A stretch of DNA of 64,000 nt from Alphaproteobacteria bacterium (GCA_017307285.1 JAFKFI010000047.1:90851-154850); one strand, 5' to 3'. Positions 41,477-50,417 are shown, numbered from the stretch's first letter. Notes: generated by a model from the letters alone, not told the origin. Made by a program: numbers and translations.

Positions 41477-42982
41477 TCAGGCCATCCAAGTCCGGTTGTC
41501 GCCGGGGCGCAACCGCAGGCCGGGACGGAGATGGCGAAACGGCAGGCCGGAGGAATCCGCGACCACCGGGCCGGCTGCCGCGGCGACGATGATCCGCTCG
41601 GCGATCGGGCCGAAATCGGCGCGGAAATGCACGGACGATTTCAGCGCGAGAATGCGGCATTCCGCCGGCTCGATGCCAACATGGCGCAGGATGGCCTGGT
41701 CGTAGGCCTGCGTCTTGCGGCTGACCACCATCACCTGGATGCCGGGCTCGATCGCGATGAGCGCAGTCGGCCCGAGATCAGCGGGATTGCCGGCGCCCAT
41801 CGGCCCGGTGAGAGTAAAGCGGCCGTCGGTAAGCCGCTCGACCCGCGCGTTGCAGGGCAGCGGCACGCCGTCCGACTTGCCGCCGAGGCTCAACGCCACC
41901 TCGGCCCCCTCTCCCGCCGCATGGCAAGCAGCGGCACTCTCCGCGTCGTTGATGAGGCACAACACCGCGCCGGTCGCCCCTTGGTGCACCAGTTCGGCAA
42001 GCAACCCGGTGGTGTCGCCGTGGCCGCCGCCGCCCGGATTGTCCTGCGTGTCGGCGATCACCACCGGTCGCTGGATGCCGCGAGCGGCGATCGCCTCCGC
42101 CACCGCCTGCTCGGCCGGCATGACGCCGAGATCGAAGGCGTGCTCCTGGCTCGCAACGTGCTGGGCGAAGGCGTCGGCGGCGCTATCCGCCGAGGCTTGC
42201 GTGTCGGCGAAGGCGGCGAGTGCCACGCCGCACTCGGGGAAATCGGCGTAGGGAAAGCCAAAGCAAAAGGCGAGCTCGGCGAGGTTTGCGCGCTCGGCGA
42301 GCGCCGCCCGCTCGGCCAGCACGGCGCGCATCGGATCGACCAGGGTGCATTGGCTGGTGATCGGTATCCAGAAATCGAGCTGGCGGAAGGCGCGTGCCCA
42401 CCGCACGCCGCGCCGGATGCGCGCGAGCAGCAGCCGCATCGCCTGCGCGCCTGCGTCCTTCATGTCGACATGCGGATAGGTGCGATACGGCACCGCCGCA
42501 TCCACCAGTGCGACCATCCGCGCGGTGAGGTTGGCGTGCGGGTCGAGGCTGATGGTGAGCGGCAGGTCCGGCCCGACGATCGCGCGCACCCGGCGCAGCA
42601 ATTCGCCCTCGGCATCGGGAAAGCTCTCGGCCAGCGCGGCGCCGTGCAGGTCGAGATACACGCCATCGAGCGGCGCCTCCTGCAACGCGCGCGACAGCCC
42701 GGCGCCGATCAGCGCGGCCATGCGCTCGAATGCCTCGTCCTGCACCGGCCCGGATGGGTTGGCGACCGCCCATGCCAAGGGGACCAGCGTGACCCCTGCC
42801 TCCTCCGCCACGCGGATCGCCCCGGCGCTGGCTGCCGAGGTCGGGCGCAGCGCGGCGACGAGGTTTGCTTCCTGCAGCGGCGGGAAGCCGCCGGGCCGCA
42901 CGAAGTCGGCCCAGGTCGCGGGGCGCGGCGCGAATGAATGGCTCTCGTGCAGGAACCCGCCGATGGCGATGCGTAGACTCAT
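41477..42982 (-). CDS. M81-family metallopeptidase (MlrC-like)
   Basis: A 501-aa protein of the MlrC/M81 family, known from microcystin degradation and widespread as a zinc hydrolase of small peptides. It has the typical opening RIAIGGFLHESHSFAPRPAT, DGVYLDLHGAALAESFPDAE, SLDPHANLTARMV and YRTYPHVDM (metal-ligand region), plus ADTQDNPGGGGHGDTTGLL and the C-terminal HFRADFGPIAERII. Cytosolic, no signal peptide. ATG 42982 follows GGGGGACGAC. It lies upstream of the HAD gene and divergent by 52 bp from an HDAC-like gene. A peptide or modified-amino-acid substrate is likely. Confidence 0.9.
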   Translation of the reverse strand: MSLRIAIGGFLHESHSFAPRPATWADFVRPGGFPPLQEANLVAALRPTSAASAGAIRVAEEAGVTLVPLAWAVANPSGPVQDEAFERMAALIGAGLSRALQEAPLDGVYLDLHGAALAESFPDAEGELLRRVRAIVGPDLPLTISLDPHANLTARMVALVDAAVPYRTYPHVDMKDAGAQAMRLLLARIRRGVRWARAFRQLDFWIPITSQCTLVDPMRAVLAERAALAERANLAELAFCFGFPYADFPECGVALAAFADTQASADSAADAFAQHVASQEHAFDLGVMPAEQAVAEAIAARGIQRPVVIADTQDNPGGGGHGDTTGLLAELVHQGATGAVLCLINDAESAAACHAAGEGAEVALSLGGKSDGVPLPCNARVERLTDGRFTLTGPMGAGNPADLGPTALIAIEPGIQVMVVSRKTQAYDQAILRHVGIEPAECRILALKSSVHFRADFGPIAERIIVAAAAGPVVADSSGLPFRHLRPGLRLRPGDNRTWMA

Positions 42983-43034
42983 GTCGTCCCCCGATTTCGG
43001 GGTAAGCCTACAGCATCAGGCATATGAGGCGACC

Positions 43035-44069
43035 ATGAAGGCGTTCTGGAACCCGGTGCAGCTGGCGCACACGCCGCGATTTTTCCTGGCGCGCGGTCAG
43101 CTCCGGGCGAATTTCGAGATCCCCGCGCGAGCCGAGGCCCTGCTCGAGGGCTGCCGAGCGCTGGGACTCGAGATCGCCGGCACTCCGCCCGCCGAGCGTT
43201 CCGCCATGCTGACCGTCCATACCGCCGATTACCTGGACTTCCTGGAGGACGGCCACGCCCTCTGGGCTGCGCAGCCCGATGCCGGGCCGGAGATCGTCGC
43301 CAACAGCCATCCGGTCCCCGAGATGATCCGCAATGGCGCCCGGCGGCCCGATGGCATGGCCGGACGCGCCGGGTGGTACACCTCCGACGCGGCCTGCCCG
43401 ATTGGTAAGGAGTCCTGGCCGGCGATCGAGGCGGCGGCGGGCGTTGCGCTGGCGGCAGCCGACGAGGCGGCCGCGGGACGCAGCGCCTACGCGCTGGCGC
43501 GTCCGCCGGGGCACCACGCCTATCCGGCGCGCGCTGGCGGGCATTGCTACGTGAACAACGCCGCCCTCGCCGCCGAGCGGCTGCGCGCCGGTGGTGCCGG
43601 CCGGGTGGCGATCCTCGACATTGACAGCCATCACGGGAACGGCACGCAGGGCATCTTCTTGGTGCGCGGCGACGTGCTGTTCGTCTCGGTCCACGGTGAC
43701 CCGGACGGCTACTATCCCTGGTTCACCGGCCGCACCCATGAGCGCGGGGAGGGCGCCGGTGCGGGGCTCAACCTGAACTTGCCCTTGGCGCTCGGCACCG
43801 GCGATGCCGGCTGGCTGGAAGCCGTGACCCAGGGTGTCAACGCCGTCCGTCATTTCGGGGCTGAGGCGCTCGTGGTCAGCCTCGGCTTCGACGCCTCCAA
43901 GGATGAGCCGCTGAACGCGCTTTCGGTGACGGCCGACGGGTTTTCCCGTGCCGGCGAGGCGATTGGCGCGTTGCGGCTGCCGACGGCGATCGTGCAGGAG
44001 GGGGGCTACAACGTGGATGTGCTCGGCACCCTGCTGGAACGGTTTCTCGGCGGGTTCGGCGGCGTCTGA
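43035..44069 (+). CDS. Histone-deacetylase-family amidohydrolase (acetylpolyamine amidohydrolase-like)
   Basis: A 344-aa HDAC-superfamily zinc amidohydrolase. Catalytic His160/His161 are in LARPPGHHAYPARAGGHCYV. The zinc ligands are Asp197 and His199 in LDIDSHHGNGTQGIF plus the Asp of GFDASKDEPL. The C-terminal IVQEGGYNVDVLG gives the active-site Gly-Gly-Tyr. Class II-type bacterial members deacetylate polyamines and other acyl-amines. The ATG at 43035 is taken with a weak GAGGCG site. Its divergence from the MlrC-HAD pair suggests a shared amide-metabolism theme (inference). Confidence 0.92.
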   Translation: MKAFWNPVQLAHTPRFFLARGQLRANFEIPARAEALLEGCRALGLEIAGTPPAERSAMLTVHTADYLDFLEDGHALWAAQPDAGPEIVANSHPVPEMIRNGARRPDGMAGRAGWYTSDAACPIGKESWPAIEAAAGVALAAADEAAAGRSAYALARPPGHHAYPARAGGHCYVNNAALAAERLRAGGAGRVAILDIDSHHGNGTQGIFLVRGDVLFVSVHGDPDGYYPWFTGRTHERGEGAGAGLNLNLPLALGTGDAGWLEAVTQGVNAVRHFGAEALVVSLGFDASKDEPLNALSVTADGFSRAGEAIGALRLPTAIVQEGGYNVDVLGTLLERFLGGFGGV

Positions 44070-44158
44070 GGGCGAACGGAAGATCGAACTCATTATCGAC
44101 TAACGCGGGAATACTACGGTATCTTCGCATCCTTACGGTTGCAGAGATCGCCACTCGC

Positions 44159-45667
44159 ATGACCATTGCCCGTGTCCAGTCCTTCGCCTTCTCCGGCATC
44201 GAGGCCGTGCCGGTGGAGGTGCAGGTGCAGATTTCCTCGGGGCTTCCGGCCTTCTTGGTGGTGGGGCTGCCGGACAAGGCGGTGGCGGAGGCGCGCGAGC
44301 GGGTGCGGGCGGCGCTGACGGCGATGGGGCTGGCGCTGCCGCCGAAGCGGGTCCTGATCAATCTGGCGCCGGCCGACCTGCTGAAGGAGGGAAGCCATTT
44401 CGACCTGCCGATTGCGCTCTGCGTGCTGGCGGCGATGGAGGTGCTGCCGCGCGAGGAGGTCGGCGGGTTTGCGGCGCTGGGGGAGCTCTCGCTCGACGGC
44501 TCGCTGAACCCGGTTGCGGGCGTGCTGCCAGCAGCGATCGGCGCCTCGGCGCGCGATCTCGGGCTAATTTGTCCTGGCGCCCAAGGCGGCGAGGCGGCTT
44601 GGGCCGGGCGCATCGAGGTGCTGGCGCCGACCGATCTGCTGTCGCTCATCAACCATTTCCGCGGCACCCAGGTGCTCGCCCCACCGGAGCCCGCGGGCAC
44701 TGCCGAGGCGCCGCCCAGCCCCGATCTCGCCGAGGTGAAGGGCATGGAGACCGCGCGCCGCGCGCTGGAGATCGCGGCGGCGGGTGGTCACAATTTGCTG
44801 CTGGTCGGGCCGCCCGGTGCGGGCAAGTCGATGCTCGCCGCCCGCCTGCCCGCGCTGCTGCCCGACCTCACGCCGCGCGAGGCGCTGGAAGTGAGCATGA
44901 TCCACAGCGTCGCCGGAATGCTCGACGGCGGCCGGCTGGTGATGCGACCGCCGTATCGCGAGCCGCACCACAGCGCGTCGCAGGCGGCGCTCACCGGCGG
45001 CGGTCAACGCGCGCGCCCGGGCGAGGTGTCGCTCGCCCATCGCGGCGTGCTGTTCCTCGACGAGATGCCGGAGTTTCCCAAGCAAGCGCTGGAGTCGCTA
45101 CGCCAGCCGATGGAGTCCGGCCGGACGACGGTCTCGCGCGCCACCGCGCATGTCACCTACCCGGCGCGCTTCCAGCTCATCGCCGCGATGAACCCGTGCC
45201 GCTGCGGCTATCTCGGTGACGCGGCGCGCGAGTGCGGCCGCGCGCCGCGCTGCGGCGAGGACTATCAGAACCGCATCAGCGGCCCGCTGCTGGACCGCGT
45301 CGATCTCACCGTGGAGGTGCAGCCGGCATCGGCAGCCGAACTCGCCCGCGCGCCGGCCGGCGAGCGCAGCGAAATTGTTGCCGCCCGTGTTGGCAATGCG
45401 CGCGAGGCACAGCGCGGCCGCTACGGCGACGACGGGCCGGCAAGCAATGCCGAAGCCGAGGCGTGCGACCTCGCCATTGCCGGCGAGGCGCAGGAACTCG
45501 CCGAAAAGGCGATGGATCGGCTGCGCCTGTCGCCGCGCGGCTATACCCGCACGCTACGGGTCGCCCGCACCATCGCGGACCTCGCCGGCGCGGAGGCCGT
45601 GCGCCGTCAGGACGTGGCGGAGGCGCTGGCGTTTCGGCACCGGATGCCGGGGCGATCCGGCGGCTAG
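44159..45667 (+). CDS. comM: YifB/ComM Mg-chelatase-like AAA+ ATPase
   Basis: A 502-aa AAA+ protein. It has an N-terminal Lon-like domain (RVQSFAFSGIEAVPVEVQVQ), Walker A LVGPPGAGKSMLA, Walker B GVLFLDEMPEFPKQALESL, arginine-finger/sensor region MNPCRCGYLGD with a Cys-rich knuckle, and a C-terminal Mg_chelatase_C domain ending EALAFRHRMPG. In naturally competent bacteria ComM is a branch-migration helicase for incoming DNA. The ATG at 44159 gives the family N-terminus MTIARVQSFAF. The stop lies two bases from that of a convergent ferritin-like gene. Confidence 0.94.
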   Translation: MTIARVQSFAFSGIEAVPVEVQVQISSGLPAFLVVGLPDKAVAEARERVRAALTAMGLALPPKRVLINLAPADLLKEGSHFDLPIALCVLAAMEVLPREEVGGFAALGELSLDGSLNPVAGVLPAAIGASARDLGLICPGAQGGEAAWAGRIEVLAPTDLLSLINHFRGTQVLAPPEPAGTAEAPPSPDLAEVKGMETARRALEIAAAGGHNLLLVGPPGAGKSMLAARLPALLPDLTPREALEVSMIHSVAGMLDGGRLVMRPPYREPHHSASQAALTGGGQRARPGEVSLAHRGVLFLDEMPEFPKQALESLRQPMESGRTTVSRATAHVTYPARFQLIAAMNPCRCGYLGDAARECGRAPRCGEDYQNRISGPLLDRVDLTVEVQPASAAELARAPAGERSEIVAARVGNAREAQRGRYGDDGPASNAEAEACDLAIAGEAQELAEKAMDRLRLSPRGYTRTLRVARTIADLAGAEAVRRQDVAEALAFRHRMPGRSGG

Positions 45668-45669
45668 CA

Positions 45670-46257
45670 CTACTCCTTCGGCAGCATCGGCCGGCCTTCA
45701 TGCGCGACCAGCAGGTCGTGCATGTCGTTGGCGTGCTCCTCCTCCTTGCGGAGAATCCCTTCCATCATGACGCGGGTCGTGGGGTCGTGATTGGCGAAGA
45801 AGCGGATCAGCTCGCGGTAGTGCTCGACCGCAATGCGCTCGGCGACGAGGTTCTCGCGGATCATGTCGACCAGGTTCTCGCCCTCCTCGTATTGCGAGGC
45901 CGAGCGCGTCGCCAGACCCTCGGGGTTGAAGTTCGGCTTGCCGCCGAGCTGATTGATTCGCTCGGCCACCTCCATCGCGTGCGCGTGCTCCTCCTGGGCG
46001 TGCTCCGCGAACTCCTCCTTCACGCTGTCGCTGGAGATGCCGGTCGCCGCGACCGAGTGCATGGTATAGCGCAGCACGCAAACGAGCTCGGTGGCGAGCA
46101 CGGTTTGCAGGATGTCGACGGTCTGCTGCACGTCCCCGCCGTAGTCCTCCGTCACCGCGCCCTTCTCGAGATGCTGGCGGGCGCGCTCGCGCAACGTCTT
46201 CACGTCGCTCAGAAAGGGCTTGGCTTGCGTCTGGCTGGCGGCGGGGCTCTTGCTCAT
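45670..46257 (-). CDS. Ferritin-like-fold protein (bacterioferritin type)
   Basis: A 195-aa protein with a four-helix ferritin-like fold. Metal-binding Glu/His sites appear in VLATELVCVLRYTMH, EFAEHAQEEHAHAMEVAERI, ENLVAERIAVEHYRELIRFF and LRKEEEHANDMHDLL. This is the pattern of bacterioferritin/Dps-like di-iron proteins. ATG 46255-46257 (MSKSPAASQTQ) with an N-terminal tail. Probably iron storage or oxidative protection in the cytosol. It stands alone between ComM and YraN and may be iron- or peroxide-controlled, though no site was identified. Confidence 0.88.
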   Translation of the reverse strand: MSKSPAASQTQAKPFLSDVKTLRERARQHLEKGAVTEDYGGDVQQTVDILQTVLATELVCVLRYTMHSVAATGISSDSVKEEFAEHAQEEHAHAMEVAERINQLGGKPNFNPEGLATRSASQYEEGENLVDMIRENLVAERIAVEHYRELIRFFANHDPTTRVMMEGILRKEEEHANDMHDLLVAHEGRPMLPKE

Positions 46258-46321
46258 GGCGGTCTCCAGTTGACGGTCGGGCAAATCAACGCACCGAACT
46301 GCTTGCGGTTACAACCCTCGG

Positions 46322-46696
46322 CTAGCCTTCGTCGCGGAAGGCGTCGGCGATCCGCCGGACGGTGCCCGCCGCATCGACCACCAGCACGTCGAACCGCACG
46401 CCCGCCGCGCCCCAGCCAGGGTTCTCGGCGAGCAGGCATCCGGCGGCGGCGATCAGGCGGGCGCGCTGGCGAAGCGAGAGGGCCTCGGCCGCCGCGCCGA
46501 GCGTCGGGCGGGCCTTCACCTCGACGATGGCGAGCAAGCCGGCTTTCTCGGCCACCGCGTCCACCTCGCCGGCCTTGGTGCGCAGGCGGCGGCCGAGCAC
46601 CGTCCAGCCGTCCGCCTCGAGTGCGGCGCAGGCCGCCGTCTCGGCGTCGATCCCGCGCCCGTACGACAACCCACCCGATTGCTGCCTTGTCGCCAT
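46322..46696 (-). CDS. yraN: YraN-family (UPF0102) putative endonuclease
   Basis: A 124-aa UPF0102 protein with a nuclease-like core: the segment TKAGEVDAVAEKAGLLAIVE followed by VKARP corresponds to the GEIDLI...VEVK restriction-endonuclease-fold motif. ATG 46694-46696 (MATRQQSGGLSYGRGIDAET). Length matches the family. It is divergent by 60 bp from the periplasmic GGT gene. A Holliday-junction resolvase-like role has been proposed for the fold; the activity is not proven. Confidence 0.92.
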   Translation of the reverse strand: MATRQQSGGLSYGRGIDAETAACAALEADGWTVLGRRLRTKAGEVDAVAEKAGLLAIVEVKARPTLGAAAEALSLRQRARLIAAAGCLLAENPGWGAAGVRFDVLVVDAAGTVRRIADAFRDEG

Positions 46697-46756
46697 GCGC
46701 GATGCTTCACCGATCCGCCAGGGCGCCGCAACATGGCGCACCGAGGAGCGTGCCAC

Positions 46757-48445
46757 ATGTCCCGCCTGATCCTGATTTTCCTCCTGGTTCTGACCCAGCG
46801 TGTCGCGGCGGAGACCGCGCCGCCCCCGACGGCGATGATCGCGGCGGCCGATCCACGCGCGGTCTCGGCGGGGCTCGCGATCCTCAAGGCGGGCGGCAAC
46901 GCGATGGACGCCGCGGTGGCGGTGCAGATGGTGCTCGGCGTCGTCGAGCCGCAATCCTCCGGGCTCGGCGGCGGCGCTGTGCTGCTGCACTACGACGCGG
47001 CCAGCGGGCGGGTGACGAGTTGGGACGGGCGCGAGACCGCACCGGCGGCGGCGCGCCCCGACTTGTTCCTCGACCATGACGGCAATCCGTTGCCGTTCCG
47101 CGAAGCGGTGGCGGGCGGCCGCTCGGTCGGCGTGCCGGGCACGGCAAGGATGCTCGAAGCGGCGCATGGCGCCTACGGCAAGCTGCCCTGGGCCGACCTG
47201 ATCGCGCCGGCGATCCGGCTGGCGGAGAATGGATTCTCCGTCTCGCCGCGCCTCGCACGCGACATCGCCGCCAACGCGGACAAGCTGCGCCGCCAGTCTG
47301 CGGCACGGACCTATTTCCTTGCGCCCGACAACACCCCGCTTGCCGTCGGCACGACACTGCGCAACGTGCGGCTCGCCGAAACGCTGCGCGCGCTCGCCGC
47401 AGGAGGGGCCGATGCGTTGAACCGGGGCGTCATCGCCGCCGAGATCGCGGCGACGGTGCGCGCCGGCCCGAACCCCGGCGGGATGACCTCGGGCGACCTC
47501 GCCGCCTATGCGCCGAAGCAGCGCCCGCCGGTGTGCGGTGCGTATCGCGGGCACATGGTCTGCGGCATGGGACCGCCCTCCTCCGGCGGTGTCGCGGTGC
47601 TGCAGATCCTTGGCGTGCTCGCACATTTCGACCTGCCGCACATGGCGCCCGACGGCGCCGACGCCGCGCAGGCCATCGTCGAGGCCGAGCGGCTGGCCTA
47701 TGCCGACCGCGCGCGCTACCTCGCGGATAGCGATTTCGTGCCGGTCCCCGTCGCCGGGCTGATCGCGCCGGACTACCTCACGATCCGCGCCCAGTCGATC
47801 GACCTCGACCACGCGATCTCGGAGCCGCGCGCCGGCAACCCGCTTTGGCCGGCAACGCCGCCCGCCCTCGCCCCGCAGCCGGCGCAGGCGGAGCACGGCA
47901 CCAGCAACATCGCGATCGTCGACGCGGCGGGCAACGCGGTGGCGCTGACGACGACCATCGAGACCGAGTTCGGCAGCGGCCTGATGGTGCACGGCTTCGT
48001 GCTCAACAACGAGCTGACCGATTTCTCGTTCCGCCCCGAGATTGACGGGCGGCTGGTGGCAAACCGGGTGCAGCCCGGCAAGCGGCCGCGCAGCGCGATG
48101 GCGCCGACCTTGGTGTTCGACCACTCGAGAAAACTCGAGCTGGTGGTTGGCTCGGCCGGTGGCGCTCGGATCATCGGCTACGTGGTGCAGGCGCTCGTCG
48201 AAATGCTCGATTGGGGCCGCCGTCCGGCTCAGGCGCTCGCCGCGCCGCACGTGCTCAGCATCGGCGACGCGGCGGAGCTGGAAGCCGATACGCGGGCCGT
48301 GCAGCTCGGCCCGACGCTGGCGGCGCGTGGTCAGAAGGTCGTCGTTCGGCCGCTGCTCTCCGGCTCCGCGGGGATCGCCGTCACGCCGTCAGGGCTGGCG
48401 GGCAACGCCGACCCTCGACGCGAGGGCGTCGCGCTCGGCGAGTAG
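46757..48445 (+). CDS. ggt: Periplasmic gamma-glutamyltransferase
   Basis: A 562-aa true-GGT-like enzyme with a signal peptide (MSRLILIFLLVLTQRVAAE). Autocleavage should occur before Thr382 in EHGTSNIAIVDAAGNAVALT. The substrate-carboxylate Arg lies in the classical DGRETAPAAARPD (Arg91), which the two other GGT-like genes in this window lack in that form. PGKRPRSAMAPTLVF and SAGGARIIGYVVQ complete the family pattern. ATG 46757 follows GAGGAG. It would cleave gamma-glutamyl compounds such as glutathione in the periplasm. A single gene, divergent from yraN. Confidence 0.92.
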   Translation: MSRLILIFLLVLTQRVAAETAPPPTAMIAAADPRAVSAGLAILKAGGNAMDAAVAVQMVLGVVEPQSSGLGGGAVLLHYDAASGRVTSWDGRETAPAAARPDLFLDHDGNPLPFREAVAGGRSVGVPGTARMLEAAHGAYGKLPWADLIAPAIRLAENGFSVSPRLARDIAANADKLRRQSAARTYFLAPDNTPLAVGTTLRNVRLAETLRALAAGGADALNRGVIAAEIAATVRAGPNPGGMTSGDLAAYAPKQRPPVCGAYRGHMVCGMGPPSSGGVAVLQILGVLAHFDLPHMAPDGADAAQAIVEAERLAYADRARYLADSDFVPVPVAGLIAPDYLTIRAQSIDLDHAISEPRAGNPLWPATPPALAPQPAQAEHGTSNIAIVDAAGNAVALTTTIETEFGSGLMVHGFVLNNELTDFSFRPEIDGRLVANRVQPGKRPRSAMAPTLVFDHSRKLELVVGSAGGARIIGYVVQALVEMLDWGRRPAQALAAPHVLSIGDAAELEADTRAVQLGPTLAARGQKVVVRPLLSGSAGIAVTPSGLAGNADPRREGVALGE

Positions 48446-48447
48446 TG

Positions 48448-48850
48448 CTATCCGGGAAGCCGCTCGAAGCTTCGTAGCCCGTCGGCGATCTGATGAAAGC
48501 TCTGCTTATCGATGGTGTAGATCGCCATGTCCGGGCCGCCGAACAGCGATGGATCATCGAGCGTGCCCACCTTGACGATCACCGCCGAAACCGCTGCGGC
48601 CGGTCGTGACATGGGTGCCGCACTCGGGGCAGAACTCGCGCGTGACGGGGCGTTCGAGGTCGGTGCGGGTGAACTGCTTGGGCGTGCCCTTGGTGTAGCT
48701 GAAACCCGCGACCGGCATCGCGATGAACACATTGGGCGCGCCGCCGGTGATGTATTGGCATTCGCGACAGTGGCACTGCGCCTTCATCATCGGCTCGCCC
48801 TCGGCGACATAGCGCACGTTGCCGCAATAGCATCCGCCTTCCAGCCGCAT
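48448..48850 (-). pseudogene. GFA/CENP-V-family zinc protein, frameshifted
   Basis: A glutathione-dependent formaldehyde-activating (GFA) family gene. ATG 48848-48850 after GGAGGGTATC starts MRLEGGCYCGNVRYVAEGEP, with Cys motifs CYCG, CHCRECQ and CPECGTH. After CGTHVTTGR the frame reads noise to a stop at 48554. A +1 shift near 48590-48610 restores the family end (AAVSAVIVKVGTLDDPSLFG, IYTIDKQSFHQIADG, SFERLPG) to the stop at 48448. One surplus base explains it. It could be a real decay or an assembly error. The three zinc Cys clusters are intact, but the C-terminal third would be lost. Confidence 0.75.
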
Positions 48851-48953
48851 GATACCCTCCATGTTTGCCCGCGACGCGTTCCGCCGGCCGGGCAGGGAGC
48901 CTCGGGACTTGCCCGACGCCTTGTCGAACGCCCTTGCCGCCAAGAGCTTGTGC

Positions 48954-48959
48954 TATAGT
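48954..48959 (+). promoter_or_regulatory. Candidate -10 box of the NTase module
   Basis: TATAGT, identical to the higB -10 of the same genome, 22 bp before the ATG at 48982. A good -35 is not clear (CCTTGC/TTGCCG at 48932-48939 is too close). The spacing to the start and the divergent position from the GFA gene support a promoter. Confidence 0.4.
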
Positions 48960-48981
48960 CGCGGAAGTGAAAGGCTTTGCC

Positions 48982-49191
48982 ATGAGGGACGACCGCACCA
49001 GGGATATCAGGGCGCTCTACCGACAGGCGTTCCGGGATTTTGGCTCGGTCGCCCTCTGGAACATGCGCCCGATCCAGAATCCGACCCCCGCCGATGCGCT
49101 GGCAATCACCGCTGCGCTGCGCACCCGCGGTCGCATGGATGGACGGCGGCTCGCGGAGCGCATCGAGGCGCTTTGCCGTGCCGATCACTAG
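48982..49191 (+). CDS. Small protein upstream of the nucleotidyltransferase, candidate antitoxin (69 aa)
   Basis: A 69-residue protein (MRDDRTRDIRALYRQAFRDF, SVALWNMRPIQNPTPADALA, GRMDGRRLAERIEALCRADH) that I do not assign to a named family. It is helical, charged and without signal peptide. The ATG at 48982 has AAAGG at 7-nt spacing. It overlaps the following nucleotidyltransferase gene by 14 nt (its stop is at 49189-49191, the next start at 49178), the layout of a toxin-antitoxin pair. That it is the neutralising partner is inference from position and size only. Confidence 0.65.
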   Translation: MRDDRTRDIRALYRQAFRDFGSVALWNMRPIQNPTPADALAITAALRTRGRMDGRRLAERIEALCRADH

Positions 49192-49996
49192 ATTTCAATC
49201 AGACGTGCTGCGGTTGCTCGCCGCCCAACGCAGCCCCGACAGCTACATTGCAGGCGGCATCGCCATCAACCGCGAAGGCCCGCGCTTCTCTGGCGACGTC
49301 GACATCTTTCACGACTCCGACGCTCGGCTCGATGGCGCTGCGAAGGCGGACGCGGCGGCGTTGGCCGCTGCCGGCTACACCATCACATGGTTGCCAAACC
49401 AACGTACCGCCAAGCGCGAAGCGACTATCGAAAGAGCCGGCGAGCAAATGCAGCTCGAGTGGGTAACGGACGCAGCGTTCCGCTTTTTCCCCACGCAGCC
49501 GGACGAGCTATTCGGCTATGTGCTGCACCCTGTCGATCTTGCCGCCAACAAGGCATCGGCGGCGGCGGACCGGCGTGTGCCCCGCGATGTGGTCGACCTG
49601 GTCACGATCCACGAAAACATCCTTCAGCTCGGGGCGGTGGTCGCCGCGGCGGTCGGCAAATTTCCCGGTACCACGCCGGAAGAAATGCTGGCCGAGATCA
49701 CGCGGCACAGCCGGTTCACGGCAGAGGAGTTTCAGGTGCTGGCAACTGAGCGGCCGATTGATGTACGCGACTTGCACCGCCGTATTCGCTCCATGATCGG
49801 GGACGCGGAAGACTTCATCGCCAGGTTGCCCAGCGATGCCATTGGCGTGGTGTTTCTGGACGGCGGCAGGCCCGTGCAACCGGACGTGACTGCGTTGGAG
49901 AGATATCAGCGCCACGCGGGCGCGGTGGGTGGTCTGTGGCCGAGCTCGCCGGGTATCGGCGATGCCATGCTCGATCGCTATGCTCCGAAGCTATAA
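49178..49996 (+). CDS. AbiEii/DUF1814-like nucleotidyltransferase
   Basis: A 272-aa nucleotidyltransferase. The polymerase-beta-type motif is GGIAINREGPRFSGDVDIFH (Gly26-Gly27, Ser38, Asp40, Asp42). A conserved Lys lies in DLAANKASAAADRRVPRDVV (Lys125), followed by DLVTIHE, matching DUF1814/AbiEii-type toxins. The start is GTG at 49178 (PITRFQSDVLRLLAA), which overlaps the small upstream gene by 14 nt. Related MenT/AbiEii toxins modify tRNA or nucleotides and are paired with antitoxins. Here the partner is a tiny unrelated-looking protein. Cytosolic. Confidence 0.82.
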   Translation: MPITRFQSDVLRLLAAQRSPDSYIAGGIAINREGPRFSGDVDIFHDSDARLDGAAKADAAALAAAGYTITWLPNQRTAKREATIERAGEQMQLEWVTDAAFRFFPTQPDELFGYVLHPVDLAANKASAAADRRVPRDVVDLVTIHENILQLGAVVAAAVGKFPGTTPEEMLAEITRHSRFTAEEFQVLATERPIDVRDLHRRIRSMIGDAEDFIARLPSDAIGVVFLDGGRPVQPDVTALERYQRHAGAVGGLWPSSPGIGDAMLDRYAPKL

Positions 49997-50417
49997 CCTT
50001 CCTGGCACTAATATATCGCCGAAGGACGAGAAAAGAGTAGAGCGGGGCTATGACAGGATTTTGGCTTACCTTCTCCCATGTCGGCAGCCCGCACCTCGGA
50101 GACCCGACCGAACCTGGGGAATGTGCTTGAGCGAGGCGTCTGGTGGCCCCTGATGGAATAAGGCCCGTGCACAAATCAGGAGCCATGCCCTGTGTAGGCA
50201 GTGGCGATATCCGCTCGATGAGCCGCCAGAATTTGGCGTCGTAACCCTCGGCATCACCAAAAACGACAACGCCATCGTTGAAGCTGGGAGATGTAGTCCG
50301 CCACAGCTCGACGGGCGCGATCTTCCCAGAAACTATCTCCTCGGCCCACCAATACTCCGGGGATGCGTGAGGGTCAGTTGGCGACCGAGTCCACATGTGC
50401 CCTCCGACATTGGTCAC
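49815..50417 (-). CDS. Doubtful hypothetical ORF, N-terminal part possibly coding
   Basis: A 200-codon minus-strand frame starting MTNVGGHMWTRSPTDPHASP, with a protein-like stretch (PEYWWAEEIVSGKIAPVELW, FNDGVVVFGDAEGYDAKFWR). After about residue 95 it becomes Ser/Arg-rich and antisense to the nucleotidyltransferase, so the C-terminal part is likely not real. It may be a decayed or truncated gene filling the ~410 bp between the NTase and the next transcription unit. No family recognised. Confidence 0.3.
   Translation of the reverse strand: MTNVGGHMWTRSPTDPHASPEYWWAEEIVSGKIAPVELWRTTSPSFNDGVVVFGDAEGYDAKFWRLIERISPLPTQGMAPDLCTGLIPSGATRRLAQAHSPGSVGSPRCGLPTWEKVSQNPVIAPLYSFLVLRRYISARKVIASEHSDRAWHRRYPASSATDHPPRPRGADISPTQSRPVARACRRPETPRQWHRWATWR

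Noticed and set aside
41531..43034. Plus-strand frames across the MlrC gene, including an upstream extension of the HDAC gene
   Set aside because: Antisense shadow of MlrC; the HDAC homology starts at 43035.
46697..48250. Upstream extension of yraN by about 500 codons
   Set aside because: Antisense to the periplasmic GGT; yraN homology starts at 46696.
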